Assembly (NCBI GenBank): GCA_002393735.1
Contig: DGTK01000005.1
Span: 1 to 35,103, forward strand
Direction of reading: 5' to 3'
Source of the DNA: Lachnospiraceae bacterium UBA4338
Lineage (GTDB): Bacteria; Bacillota; Clostridia; Lachnospirales; Lachnospiraceae
DNA length: 35,103 nt
Shown here: piece by piece, positions 13,956 through 23,248 of the stretch
Layout of the letters: each line of letters begins with the position of its first letter
Numbering within the stretch: the first letter of the stretch is position 1
The notes under the pieces: generated by a model
What the model was told of the DNA's origin: nothing
The model's input: only the letters and a program-made list of their open reading frames with translations
The model's database searches: none
Program-made: the position numbers and the translations under genes

Positions 13956-15929
13956 ATGGGAGCAAATCCAAAGACATATGAAGGCAAGGAGCCTTATATA
14001 TTTATAAGTTACAGTCATAAAGAGTCGGATATTATTATTCCGATTATTGAGAGGCTGCAGGTGGATGGATATCGTGTGTGGTATGACGATGGAATTATTC
14101 CGGGTACGGAGTGGCCGGAGACCATTGCGCAGCACTTAAATGATTCTTCAGTATTTATTTGCTTTATATCTCCATCTTACGTGGATTCGTTTAACTGTAA
14201 GAGAGAACTGGATTTCGCAGTGCATAAGAGGAAGGATTTCCTGGCGGTTTTCCTTGAGGAGACCAAGATGCCTCTTGGAATGGAGATGCAGGTATCATCC
14301 GTGCAGGCGATGTTCTATTATAAGACAACTCAGGATGAGTTCTTTAAGATGATGTATGAGTCGGGGCTGATTGAGGCTTGTAAGGCCGGCGATGATGCTG
14401 GTGAGGCTAAGGCAGAAGCGACAGACGAGCCGAAGGATAGCAGTGAAGGCGTGGGCGCAGCAGGCAGAATGGCTGAAGGCCAGGAACTTGAGAAGGCTTT
14501 AGAGAGCGCGGCGAAAAAGGCTGCGAAGGCTGAGAAGAAGGGCAAAAGTGGCAAGAGTAAGGCTGGCTTAATTGCCGGGCTGGTGGCGGTCGTTGTGGCG
14601 CTGGCGGTGATTTTGCTTGCCGGAGTTATTGGAGTGATTTTCCTGGCGGCTCCGAAAAATCCTTATAAGGATCAGGCGGTTGTTGAGCTTTTTGATGAGA
14701 CCATCGATGATAAGGCGTTAAAGCAGATTCTGTCGGATGAGAGCCTTACGACGCTGCATCTGGAGAACTGTCATTTCCAGATTGCGGACCAGTCGATTTG
14801 GGCAGCGAAGAGCCTTGAGAATGTGGAAGCGCTGGAGCTGATTAACTGCAATCTGACTGATTACGATATGAGCATGATATGCAGTGCAGTGAGTCCTGCG
14901 AAGATTGATATTTCCTATAATCAGGGGGTTGTGGGCACGGATTTTCTCACAACGTGTTCAGGAAATCTTCGTGAGCTAAACATAAATTATACGGGAATTA
15001 ATGATTTGTCCATGCTGCCGAAGACTGAGATTGAGGTGCTTTATGCAGAGGGCAATGGTATTTCTGATATTTCTGCACTGTCCGGAATGACGTCACTTAG
15101 CGAGCTTTATGTTGCGAATAATCTGATTGCGGAAGTGCCGAAGGATACGGACTGGAACAGCCTTAGGATTCTTGATATTTCGGGCAATAATCTGGGTGAT
15201 CTGAATTTCCTTAAAAGCGCGATTCACCTTGAAGTTATCAAGGCAGATGATAATAATATCATGAATGTCAGGGGGCTTGAGAACTGTACGCTGCTTCAGA
15301 CAGTTTCTCTGGTGAGTAATTCAGTTACATCGGTGGCGCCTTTGGAAGGTTCGAAGGACAGTATCAGATTTCTTATTCTTTCGGATAATAACGTAAGTAA
15401 GATTGATTATTCGCTGCCGGCGCTTGAGTGGCTGGTTATTGATAATAATAATTTCAGATATTTAGGCTTTCTTACGGAATCGCAGGGTCTTGAATATGTA
15501 TCAGCTTCAAGAAACAGGCTGGACAGCATATATGAGATTCAGGACAAGCCTTATCTTAAATATTTAAATGTATCACATAACAATATTGAGGGTGAGGTTG
15601 ATATAAGCGCACTTTCTTCGCTGGAGAGATGCTTTTTGGATCATAACGAGTTTACGACAATTAATGTGAAGGGTGCTGAGTTCCTGGCACTTAATGGTAA
15701 TCGCAATCTTGAAACCATTACAGGGGCTGATGCCACATTCTTACTCAGGGCAAGTATTTCATATAATGCGAAGCACGAAGATTTGCTTAACAGTCCGTTC
15801 TGCAGAGAGATTTATGTGCAGGATGTGCCTCTTGACAAGCAGGTTGCCTATGAGATGATATGGGGCGACAGCATTATTTTTACAGATGAAGAGGAACTGC
15901 AGGAGATTATCGATAGCGAAATAAATTAG
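13956..15929 (+). CDS. TIR-transmembrane-LRR receptor-like protein
   Basis: A 657-residue protein. A TIR domain occupies residues 12-142: YIFISYSHKESD, RVWYDDGIIPGTEW and CKRELDFAVHK, where E84 is at the position of the NADase catalytic glutamate. An acidic then lysine- and alanine-rich linker (145-203) precedes one transmembrane helix (about 204-231). From about 250 to 610 there are roughly a dozen leucine-rich repeats of the 20-24-residue SDS22/internalin type (LRILDISGNNLGDLNFL and similar). The positive linker predicts TIR inside and LRRs outside. The ATG at 13956 follows AGCAGGGG. TIR domains hydrolyse NAD or make signalling nucleotides; the LRR side could bind a surface ligand. Confidence 0.85.
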   Translation: MGANPKTYEGKEPYIFISYSHKESDIIIPIIERLQVDGYRVWYDDGIIPGTEWPETIAQHLNDSSVFICFISPSYVDSFNCKRELDFAVHKRKDFLAVFLEETKMPLGMEMQVSSVQAMFYYKTTQDEFFKMMYESGLIEACKAGDDAGEAKAEATDEPKDSSEGVGAAGRMAEGQELEKALESAAKKAAKAEKKGKSGKSKAGLIAGLVAVVVALAVILLAGVIGVIFLAAPKNPYKDQAVVELFDETIDDKALKQILSDESLTTLHLENCHFQIADQSIWAAKSLENVEALELINCNLTDYDMSMICSAVSPAKIDISYNQGVVGTDFLTTCSGNLRELNINYTGINDLSMLPKTEIEVLYAEGNGISDISALSGMTSLSELYVANNLIAEVPKDTDWNSLRILDISGNNLGDLNFLKSAIHLEVIKADDNNIMNVRGLENCTLLQTVSLVSNSVTSVAPLEGSKDSIRFLILSDNNVSKIDYSLPALEWLVIDNNNFRYLGFLTESQGLEYVSASRNRLDSIYEIQDKPYLKYLNVSHNNIEGEVDISALSSLERCFLDHNEFTTINVKGAEFLALNGNRNLETITGADATFLLRASISYNAKHEDLLNSPFCREIYVQDVPLDKQVAYEMIWGDSIIFTDEEELQEIIDSEIN

Positions 15930-15947
15930 TAATTAAAAGGGGGGCAG

Positions 15948-17867
15948 ATGGTTTATCATTTTGAGTTCGACATAGCAGCATTAATATTAACAATATTTAT
16001 GGCTGTGCTGATTTTCTTCAAGAAAGGTCTGGTTAGGCATGCTAACAGAGTTTTCTTAAGCTTAATCGGTCTTATTTTTCTGTCTGAACTGGCGGATATT
16101 TTTAGCTCCATCTACAATAATTCTCCTTCGCCTTCAACGGTTGTTTATCAGGATTTGTGGAATTATCTGTATCTTTTTGCTCACAACGCCCTGGCTTACT
16201 GTTTCATGGTTTATCTTTTCTTCCTCATGGAATTTGTGAAGAAGAAAAAGGTGGCGATGTTTATCCTTTCGATTCCTTTTGCGGTGGATGTGATTTTGCT
16301 CGTGCTTAATCCGTTTACAAAGTGGGTTTTCCGCTATGACGAGAACGGACATTATGTCCATGGACCGCTGTTTGTGGTGCTTTATTCCATAGCATTTCTT
16401 TATATGGTTTTCTCCATTATTTTCGTTATACAGAATCATAAATATCTGGAGATGAGCAAGACCGCGTCTCTGATGGCCTTTTTGTTCATTTCTTTCGTGC
16501 CGGTTATTGTTCAGATTTTTGTTCCTGAATATCTTTTGACACTTTTCTTTGAGACAATCGGTCTTCTTGGAATTCTTTTCTCCATCGAGAATAAGGATGA
16601 TACGATTAGTCCAGTGACGGGTATTTTTAACAGGTTTGCTTTGGAAAGTGCCCTTGATACTGCAATGGACAGCGAGGGCTATACCTTACTCTTGGTCAAA
16701 ATCCCCAACTTAAATTACTACAACAAAATGATTGGATTTGTTAACATGAATGAGATTCTCGGAAAGATTTCTTCATGGCTTGAGAAGGAATTTATGATGT
16801 ACGCGTGCTATGACTGCGGGCGCGGGCATTTTGCAGTAGTTTGTGACAGAATTGGGGAAGAGGAGATAGAAAAGTGCAAAAAAGATGTGCTGGAAAGATT
16901 TGAGAAATCCTGGGGCAAGGGTAAGTTTTCCCTGTCATTTCCGGTGCAGGTTGGTGTGATTCATCTGCCGGAAGATGTTAAGACAATGGAAAATCTGCAG
17001 ATGATTATCGACGCGCCTTTTGATGGCAAGGAGTCAGCGATTCTAGATGCGCCTTCGATGATTGCGAAATACGAAAGAAGAGTGCTTATTGAGCAGCTTA
17101 TTGATAAGGCGCTTACCAACAGGAGTTTTGTTGTGCAGTATCAGCCGATTTGGAATTCGCATACCGGAAAGGTGCAGTCTGCGGAGGCTTTGTGCCGACT
17201 TGTGGATGATGAATATGGCATGATTCCGCCGGATGAATTTATTCCGATTGCGGAGCAAAATGGCACTATCCTGGAGATTGGAAGAATTGTTTTTGAAGAG
17301 GTTTGCCGCTTCTATCAGGAGGAGAGGCTTAACAGATTGGGGCTTGATTATATTGAGGTTAATCTTTCTGTGGTTCAGTGTATGGACAGGGATCTGAGGC
17401 GGATTTTTGATGAGATACTCGACAGGTATTCTCTTGATGCAAAGCATATAAATTTGGAGATTACTGAGTCGGCGACAGCGGACAATCAGAAGGCGCTGGT
17501 GGATACGATTGATACGCTTAGGGAGCGCGGTTTTACGTTTTCTCTGGACGATTATGGAACGGGTTATTCCAACATCTCATATATGTATGAGATGCCGTTT
17601 TCGATTATTAAAGTTGATAAGAGCATTCTGTGGAAGGCCATGGATCCGAAGACGGGCACCGGGCAGAAGAGTGCGATTACATACCTGGAAAATACCATTC
17701 GTATGCTGAGAGATATGGAATACAGCGTGCTTGTGGAAGGCGTGGAAACAATGGAACAGAAGATGCTTCTTGAAGGGCTGGAGTGCGATTATTTTCAGGG
17801 GTATTATTTTTCGAAACCGATTCAGAAAGATGTTTTTCTTGATTACTTAAGGGTGGTGAATGCTTAA
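15948..17867 (+). CDS. 7TM sensor with degenerate GGDEF and active-looking EAL domain
   Basis: A 639-residue protein. Seven hydrophobic segments (residues 8-215) resemble the 7TM sensor module of histidine kinases. Residues 220-370 form a GGDEF fold in which the signature is replaced by DCGRGHF (289-295), so cyclase activity is not expected. The EAL domain (about 378-637) keeps SAEAL (411-415), EVNLSV, EITES, DDYGTGYSN, KVDKSI and EGVET, all the residues of active c-di-GMP phosphodiesterases. It starts 18 bases after the TIR-LRR stop, with AAAGGGGGG before the ATG, and overlaps the next gene, so the three are probably co-transcribed. Confidence 0.88.
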   Translation: MVYHFEFDIAALILTIFMAVLIFFKKGLVRHANRVFLSLIGLIFLSELADIFSSIYNNSPSPSTVVYQDLWNYLYLFAHNALAYCFMVYLFFLMEFVKKKKVAMFILSIPFAVDVILLVLNPFTKWVFRYDENGHYVHGPLFVVLYSIAFLYMVFSIIFVIQNHKYLEMSKTASLMAFLFISFVPVIVQIFVPEYLLTLFFETIGLLGILFSIENKDDTISPVTGIFNRFALESALDTAMDSEGYTLLLVKIPNLNYYNKMIGFVNMNEILGKISSWLEKEFMMYACYDCGRGHFAVVCDRIGEEEIEKCKKDVLERFEKSWGKGKFSLSFPVQVGVIHLPEDVKTMENLQMIIDAPFDGKESAILDAPSMIAKYERRVLIEQLIDKALTNRSFVVQYQPIWNSHTGKVQSAEALCRLVDDEYGMIPPDEFIPIAEQNGTILEIGRIVFEEVCRFYQEERLNRLGLDYIEVNLSVVQCMDRDLRRIFDEILDRYSLDAKHINLEITESATADNQKALVDTIDTLRERGFTFSLDDYGTGYSNISYMYEMPFSIIKVDKSILWKAMDPKTGTGQKSAITYLENTIRMLRDMEYSVLVEGVETMEQKMLLEGLECDYFQGYYFSKPIQKDVFLDYLRVVNA

Positions 17868-18961
17868 TGGTACTGGGTTATTATGTTGTAATATGCATAA
17901 TTTCATTTATCTGCTGCGTGATTTTCTATCTGAAACTGCGTTCAAATTACTCATTTTTATTCCCGCTTATTTTTATAATGGCGTTCTTGTCGCATATGAG
18001 TTATATCTTCCTGGCGCTTTCGAAGAACGTGGAGGAGGCTCTGCTTGCCAATAAAATTCTCTACATAGGCGGATGTTACTTACAGCTTGTTGGGCTTATG
18101 CTCATTATCTCAATCTGTAATATTCACCTGCCTAAGTGGGTGCATTTTTTGATGACTGCTTTCAGTACGCTTATATACGGGTTCGCTCTGACGGCGGGGT
18201 ATCTGCCGATTTTTTACAAGAGCGTTGATATAGAAGTCAGGAACGGAATAACGGTGCTTATTAAGGAGTACGGGCCGCTTCATATACTTTTCTATATTGA
18301 GATAATTATTTATCTGCTTATAACTGTCGGCGTTCTTATCTATGGATGGGTCAAAAGACCCGACGTGTCGAGACGAAACCTGATGATTGCTGCGGTTATG
18401 CAGATTTTTTCCATATTCGCGTATTTTGTTGGTCGGTCCATTACCAAGGAAATTGAGTGGATGGCCCTGGCTGACCTGGTTGATGAGATAGGATTCCTTC
18501 TCATTATGGACAGAGTTATGCTGTATAAGGTTGATGCTCTGGTTAGCAGCTCGATTTTGGAGGACGGGTCTTTTGGATATGTGTCATTGGATTTGAATAA
18601 GAAATATTTGAGTTCAACGGATGCGGTTAAGAGATTTATCCCGCGTCTTGCCGGTAATCATGCGGATGTGGAGATTGAGGATGATGAATTAAGGGAAGTT
18701 ATTGGAAAGTGGATTGATGATTTTAAGGCGAATAATGTGTCCACAACCCATACTTACAGGCACAATGGAAGCATCTATCTTGTTCGTATATCTGACCTGT
18801 ATGATGGACGGCGTAAGAGAGGATACCTTCTGGAAATCTCTGATGATACGGCGCATCAGCAGCATCTTGAGGGAATTGAGAGATATAACAAGAATCTTAA
18901 TGCTGAGCTTATGGCAAAGACTAAGCTGATTAAGGAACTTAGGGAAGAGAAGGGGGAGTAG
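17867..18961 (+). CDS. 7TM sensor protein lacking an output domain
   Basis: A 364-residue protein whose ATG overlaps the phosphodiesterase stop (TAATG), so it is translationally coupled. Seven hydrophobic segments span residues 4-215. A PAS-like region (about 225-325; FGYVSLDLNKKYLSSTDAVK, then YLLEISDDTAHQQHLEG) and a short coiled coil end the protein at KELREEKGE. This is the 7TM-PAS arrangement of sensor kinases and diguanylate cyclases, but it stops where the kinase or GGDEF domain would begin. A REP-like element lies 58 bases downstream, so loss of the output domain by rearrangement is possible. It may instead be a receptor subunit for its neighbour. Confidence 0.7.
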   Translation: MVLGYYVVICIISFICCVIFYLKLRSNYSFLFPLIFIMAFLSHMSYIFLALSKNVEEALLANKILYIGGCYLQLVGLMLIISICNIHLPKWVHFLMTAFSTLIYGFALTAGYLPIFYKSVDIEVRNGITVLIKEYGPLHILFYIEIIIYLLITVGVLIYGWVKRPDVSRRNLMIAAVMQIFSIFAYFVGRSITKEIEWMALADLVDEIGFLLIMDRVMLYKVDALVSSSILEDGSFGYVSLDLNKKYLSSTDAVKRFIPRLAGNHADVEIEDDELREVIGKWIDDFKANNVSTTHTYRHNGSIYLVRISDLYDGRRKRGYLLEISDDTAHQQHLEGIERYNKNLNAELMAKTKLIKELREEKGE

Positions 18962-19018
18962 TGTAGGTTAGGCTTGGATTGAGGAGGCTGGGGTTAACTT
19001 GGCTTGGAGATGAAGGTG

Positions 19019-19045
19019 GTGCACATTACCCCGTCCCTAGTGGCA
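19019..19045. repeat. REP-like element, inverted copy, left of the polysaccharide locus
   Basis: On the minus strand it reads GCCACTAGGGACGGGG then TAATGTGCACC, matching the 10.5-kb array over the ACGGGGTAATGTGC core. It overlaps the spacer just before the first glycosyltransferase gene. Confidence 0.65.
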
Positions 19046-19075
19046 ACAAGTGGCATATGCAAAAGAAGGGAAAGT

Positions 19076-20032
19076 ATGGATTTAGTATCAATAATAATTC
19101 CAATTCATAACGAAGAAAAACATATTAAAAGATGTTTGAATTCTGTTATAAATCAAAGTTATGTAAACTTGGATATTCTTTTAATTATTGATAAATCCGA
19201 AGATTTGTCTCTAGAAATTTGTAATGAATATAAAGCCAAAGACAGCAGAATAAGAGTTTACAGTGTTGATCACGGTGTCTCAGCATTAGCTCGTAATTAT
19301 GGAATTGAAAATTCCAAGGGTTTATATATAACTTTTATTGATGCTGATGATTATGTTGATAAAGATTATATAAAAGAATTATATGATGCATTAATTCAGA
19401 ACAATTGCCTTGTTTCAATGTGTGATTATATTCAGATAGAAGATAAGAAGGTAATTGATAAAAGCCATTATGGTAATAAGAAAACGATTTCTTCACAAAG
19501 ATTAATGACAGATACTATGTATAACAAGGTTGTAGGTGGCTTGGGTTGTGGTAAGTTATGGCATAAGGATTTAATTAAATGTCATTTCAGAAAATACCGT
19601 TATTGCGAGGATGTATGTTTTTGTGTTGAGAATCTTTGCGAAAAGGATGTTAGCATAGCATATGCTCAAAAGATTTTATACTATTACATTGTTAACAAAA
19701 ATAGTGTGACAAGTAGAAAAGAAGTTAAAGATTTAAATGATACATTAAATGTGGCTGAATGTATTTTGCAGTTTGCCAAAGATGGTCATGATGAATATCG
19801 TGACCCGGCAAGGGCATTATGTCTGAATTATGCATTTTTTGCATATTTGAATGCCAATAAGAGTGATGATGATTCAGTAAGATTAAGAAAGAGATGTTTA
19901 AACTGGATTAAAAAATTAAGAGCATCAGTTTTATTTAATCCAAAGTCATCATTAAAGACTAAAGTAGCCTGCTTAATTTCTTTTATATCAATGAAGATTG
20001 TCAGCGTGGTTTATTATATTATAAAGAAATGA
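19076..20032 (+). CDS. Family 2 glycosyltransferase
   Basis: A 318-residue GT-A enzyme. The start VSIIIPIHNEEKHIKRCLNS, the DHGVSALARNYGIE segment and the IDADDY (DXD-type, metal and nucleotide-sugar binding) are typical of GT2 enzymes that add sugars to surface polysaccharides. The ATG at 19076 has AAGAAGGG 5 bases before it; in-frame starts upstream would run through the REP-like element. A hydrophobic C terminus (VACLISFISMKIVSVVYYII) may bind the membrane. It opens the polysaccharide locus and is richer in AT than the upstream signalling genes. Confidence 0.87.
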   Translation: MDLVSIIIPIHNEEKHIKRCLNSVINQSYVNLDILLIIDKSEDLSLEICNEYKAKDSRIRVYSVDHGVSALARNYGIENSKGLYITFIDADDYVDKDYIKELYDALIQNNCLVSMCDYIQIEDKKVIDKSHYGNKKTISSQRLMTDTMYNKVVGGLGCGKLWHKDLIKCHFRKYRYCEDVCFCVENLCEKDVSIAYAQKILYYYIVNKNSVTSRKEVKDLNDTLNVAECILQFAKDGHDEYRDPARALCLNYAFFAYLNANKSDDDSVRLRKRCLNWIKKLRASVLFNPKSSLKTKVACLISFISMKIVSVVYYIIKK

Positions 20033-20069
20033 TTATAAGCCTGCGTTGATTTGAGTCTGGAGAAGAATA

Positions 20070-21095
20070 ATGTGTGAAATCAGTATAATTATTCCGGTAT
20101 ACAATAAAAAAAGATATATTACTGATACTGTTAAAGCCGTTTTAAATCAGACATTCTTTGATTATGAGCTGCTTCTTATAGATGATGGTTCAACAGATGG
20201 ATCTGGAGAAATATGTGATAAACTGGCCAGGAAAGATGAAAGAATAAATGTGGTTCATACCATAAACCGTGGTGTTGGAGCTGCAAGGAATGCAGGGATT
20301 AAGAAGGCCAGAGGAAAATATATCAGCTTTATTGATGCAGATGACTATATTGATAAATGTTTTTTAGAGAAATTATATAAAGCAATCAGTGAGAATGACG
20401 CAGGGATGGTTTCATGCGATTATTATGAATTTAAGAATAACAGGAAGATTATTCGTAAACGCAAGTATTCCGATACCGGAAATAAAACTTTTGATACCCT
20501 AAAAAATGATACATTATGTATTTTGTGGAATAAGTTATTGGTAAGGGAGAATATTAAGCATCTGTTTGATGAAAACAGTAATACATGCGAAGATAGTGTT
20601 TTCTGTGCAAGATATTATTATGATAATGATCCTAAAGTAGTATATGTAGATGAAGTTTTATATGGTTATATTATTCGTGATGACGGATTGACTTCGCGTT
20701 TGCAGGATAATGCGTATGAAGGTGTTAATAAATATCTGGCAATAAATAAAAGAATTGTGAAAATGATTGATGATGAAAAGTATAGACTACCGGCTTTTCA
20801 TCATATTTGCAGAGTATATTATTACGGTATATACTTATTTGTTTTTGAAAATCTTAGTAAAGGTTCTCTGTTACCAAATAAAATAGAGATTTTTAACAGG
20901 ATTTTTAATGATAAGGATTTTAGGAAAATTATGTGGTTTACGCTTAAATATCCTTATAAAAACGGATTGACTGAAAGAACTTCACTGGGAGAAAAGAGTG
21001 TGATGTTCTTATCTTTACTTAAAATGAAAAGAACGATGTGTTTGTTGTTAAAACTTTTGAGATTGCTTGAAAGAAACGGGATATATCTTAGATGA
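20070..21095 (+). CDS. Family 2 glycosyltransferase
   Basis: A 341-residue GT-A enzyme with ISIIIPVYNKKRYI, LLLIDDGSTDGSGEICD, NRGVGAARNAG and FIDADDYID, all hallmarks of GT2. The sugar specificity cannot be read. It is related to the preceding gene in layout, including a CEDSVFCARYYY segment after the active site. GGAGAAG precedes the ATG. The stop overlaps the start of the export permease (ATGA), which links it to the Wzm/Wzt operon. Confidence 0.9.
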   Translation: MCEISIIIPVYNKKRYITDTVKAVLNQTFFDYELLLIDDGSTDGSGEICDKLARKDERINVVHTINRGVGAARNAGIKKARGKYISFIDADDYIDKCFLEKLYKAISENDAGMVSCDYYEFKNNRKIIRKRKYSDTGNKTFDTLKNDTLCILWNKLLVRENIKHLFDENSNTCEDSVFCARYYYDNDPKVVYVDEVLYGYIIRDDGLTSRLQDNAYEGVNKYLAINKRIVKMIDDEKYRLPAFHHICRVYYYGIYLFVFENLSKGSLLPNKIEIFNRIFNDKDFRKIMWFTLKYPYKNGLTERTSLGEKSVMFLSLLKMKRTMCLLLKLLRLLERNGIYLR

Positions 21096-21943
21096 AATTC
21101 GATGACTACAAATGGGATACTGTGATTGAGGCAAAGCAGAATCCTTTTGCTCTTAATATCAGGGAGATTGTGGAGTATAAGGATCTGATTTATCTTTTTG
21201 TGAAAAGAGATATTGCTACAACTTACAAGCAGACGATATTAGGCCCGTTATGGTATCTTTTCCAACCGATATTTACGACCATAATGTTTATGGTGGTATT
21301 TAAGCATGTGGCGGCACTTAGTACAGAAGATGTGCCACCAGTTCTTTTTTATGCCATAGGAACAATTCTATGGTCTTTCTTTAGTTCGCTTTTGACCAAT
21401 CAGGCAAGAGTATTCTATGCCAATAAGGATATATTCGGTAAAGTTTATTTTCCAAGGCTGACAGTACCGATTTCTCTTATATTCAGTGAACTTACCAAGT
21501 TCGCCATTCAGTTTGTTTTATTTATCATAATCTTTGTGGTTTATTTGTTTAATGGTTATGGGGCTTATTTAAGCTGGAGACTGTTGCTAATTCCGGTGCT
21601 TATGATATGGCTTATTCTTATGGCGTCCGGTCTTGGACTTGCCATTTCTTCAATTACCACAAGGTACAGGGACTTGGCCAAGGCGCTGGAATTTTTCCTG
21701 GCAATGTTTATGTATGCAACGCCTGTTGTGTATCCACTTTCCATGGTGAGTGGTAAATTAAGGATTTTGTTTGAGTTAAATCCAATAACGGCGGTGCTTG
21801 AGTGCTTCAGATATGCCTGTTTTGGTGTGGGAAATGTGTCGCTTAGCACGATAATGTTAAGCGCCGGGTGTACGCTTATTTTTGTTTCGCTTGGAATACT
21901 GTTATTTAATAAAAATGAGAAAGATTTTGTTGATGTGATTTAG
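21092..21943 (+). CDS. wzm: Polysaccharide ABC exporter, permease subunit
   Basis: A 283-residue ABC-2 family permease with six predicted helices. The cytoplasmic start (YKDLIYLFVKRDIATTYKQT, then ILGPLWYLFQPIF) and the C-terminal half (YATPVVYP, then LNPITAVLECFRYA) are characteristic of Wzm/TagG-type exporters, which move lipid-linked glycans or teichoic acids outward. It overlaps the glycosyltransferase before it by four bases and is followed 12 bases later by its ATPase. Confidence 0.9.
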   Translation: MKFDDYKWDTVIEAKQNPFALNIREIVEYKDLIYLFVKRDIATTYKQTILGPLWYLFQPIFTTIMFMVVFKHVAALSTEDVPPVLFYAIGTILWSFFSSLLTNQARVFYANKDIFGKVYFPRLTVPISLIFSELTKFAIQFVLFIIIFVVYLFNGYGAYLSWRLLLIPVLMIWLILMASGLGLAISSITTRYRDLAKALEFFLAMFMYATPVVYPLSMVSGKLRILFELNPITAVLECFRYACFGVGNVSLSTIMLSAGCTLIFVSLGILLFNKNEKDFVDVI

Positions 21944-21955
21944 TGGGAAAGCAGT

Positions 21956-23227
21956 ATGGAAGATGTTGTAATTAAAGCAGAAAATGTAGGAAAATACTAC
22001 AGGCTTGGACAAATAAATACAGGCATGTTTTATTCTGATGCCAGTTCCTGGTTTTCCCGAAAACTGGGTAAAGAGGATAAGAATCTTAAAGTTGGAGAAA
22101 CGCTGGGAGACAAGAGCGGATTCTGGGCTCTTGATGACATTAACTTCGAGATTCATCAGGGTGACAGAGTTGGTATTATTGGAAGGAACGGCGCAGGTAA
22201 ATCTACGCTTCTTAAGGTAATCAGTAAGGTTACAGCGCCTACCAAGGGACGTATTGGGATTAAAGGAAATGTGGCAAGTCTTCTGGAAGTTGGGACAGGT
22301 TTTCATCCTGATATGACTGGCAGGGAAAATGTGTACCTAAACGGTGCAATCCTTGGAATGAAGAGGGCTGAGATTAATCAGAAGATGGATGAGATTATTG
22401 CTTTCAGTGAGATTAATGAGCACATTGATACACCTGTTAAGAGATATTCAAGCGGTATGTACGTGCGCCTTGCTTTTGCGGTAGCGGCTCATCTTGACAG
22501 CGATATTTTAATTGCTGATGAAGTTTTGGCTGTAGGTGATGCGGAGTTCCAGAAAAGAGCTATTGGAAAGATGAATGACTTGAGTCATAAAGATGGCAGG
22601 ACGGTGATTTTTGTAAGTCATAGGATGAATGCGGTGAAGTCATTATGTAAGAGTGGTATCCTGCTTGATAAAGGGAAGATAGTGCTTCAGGATGATATTG
22701 ATAAGTGTATCACGAGGTATCAGAGTAATCTGTTTGATAAGAAGATTAACGAGGATTTGTCTCATTACAATAATGAGTTTTTTGATCTCACTGGTTTCAG
22801 ACTTGTGAATGAGAATGGGCAGGAAATAGATGGCGCTATTGAGAATGGGGATAAGGCTTTTGTGCAAATAGAACTTGATATGAAGAAGGTGCATAATGCT
22901 TTCACTACAGGTTATGCAATTTATGATTCAGAAGGGACGTTAATGTACTGGTCTTATCAGACGGATATTTATGATGAGAATAATAATGTTGAAGAAGGGC
23001 ATAATGTTTTAACAGGTGAGATACCGAGTCACTTTTTAAATGAAGGGGAGTATTATATTTATTTCTCTGCGAGTCTACATTTTATTCAGTGGTTTGTTAA
23101 TCCGGAAGAAGATTCGCCTTGTCTAAAATTATCAATAATGGGTGGACTTAGTGAATCGCCTTTCTGGACAATTAAAAGGCCAGGTGTGTGTGCACCACTG
23201 CTTAAGTGGGATGTTAAAAACAAATAG
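21956..23227 (+). CDS. wzt: Polysaccharide ABC exporter, ATPase with glycan-binding tail
   Basis: A 423-residue protein. The nucleotide-binding domain has Walker A GRNGAGKS (76-83), the signature YSSGMYVRLAFAVA and Walker B DILIADEVLAVGD. Residues 270-420 form a beta-rich C-terminal domain like that of Wzt proteins, which recognise the modified end of the finished glycan before export. Exporters with this tail need a chain-terminating modification, so one of the neighbouring enzymes may supply it. The ribosome site (GGAAAG) is weak, suggesting coupling to wzm. Confidence 0.9.
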   Translation: MEDVVIKAENVGKYYRLGQINTGMFYSDASSWFSRKLGKEDKNLKVGETLGDKSGFWALDDINFEIHQGDRVGIIGRNGAGKSTLLKVISKVTAPTKGRIGIKGNVASLLEVGTGFHPDMTGRENVYLNGAILGMKRAEINQKMDEIIAFSEINEHIDTPVKRYSSGMYVRLAFAVAAHLDSDILIADEVLAVGDAEFQKRAIGKMNDLSHKDGRTVIFVSHRMNAVKSLCKSGILLDKGKIVLQDDIDKCITRYQSNLFDKKINEDLSHYNNEFFDLTGFRLVNENGQEIDGAIENGDKAFVQIELDMKKVHNAFTTGYAIYDSEGTLMYWSYQTDIYDENNNVEEGHNVLTGEIPSHFLNEGEYYIYFSASLHFIQWFVNPEEDSPCLKLSIMGGLSESPFWTIKRPGVCAPLLKWDVKNK

Positions 23228-23248
23228 GTTAAGGACGGTTGATTATAG

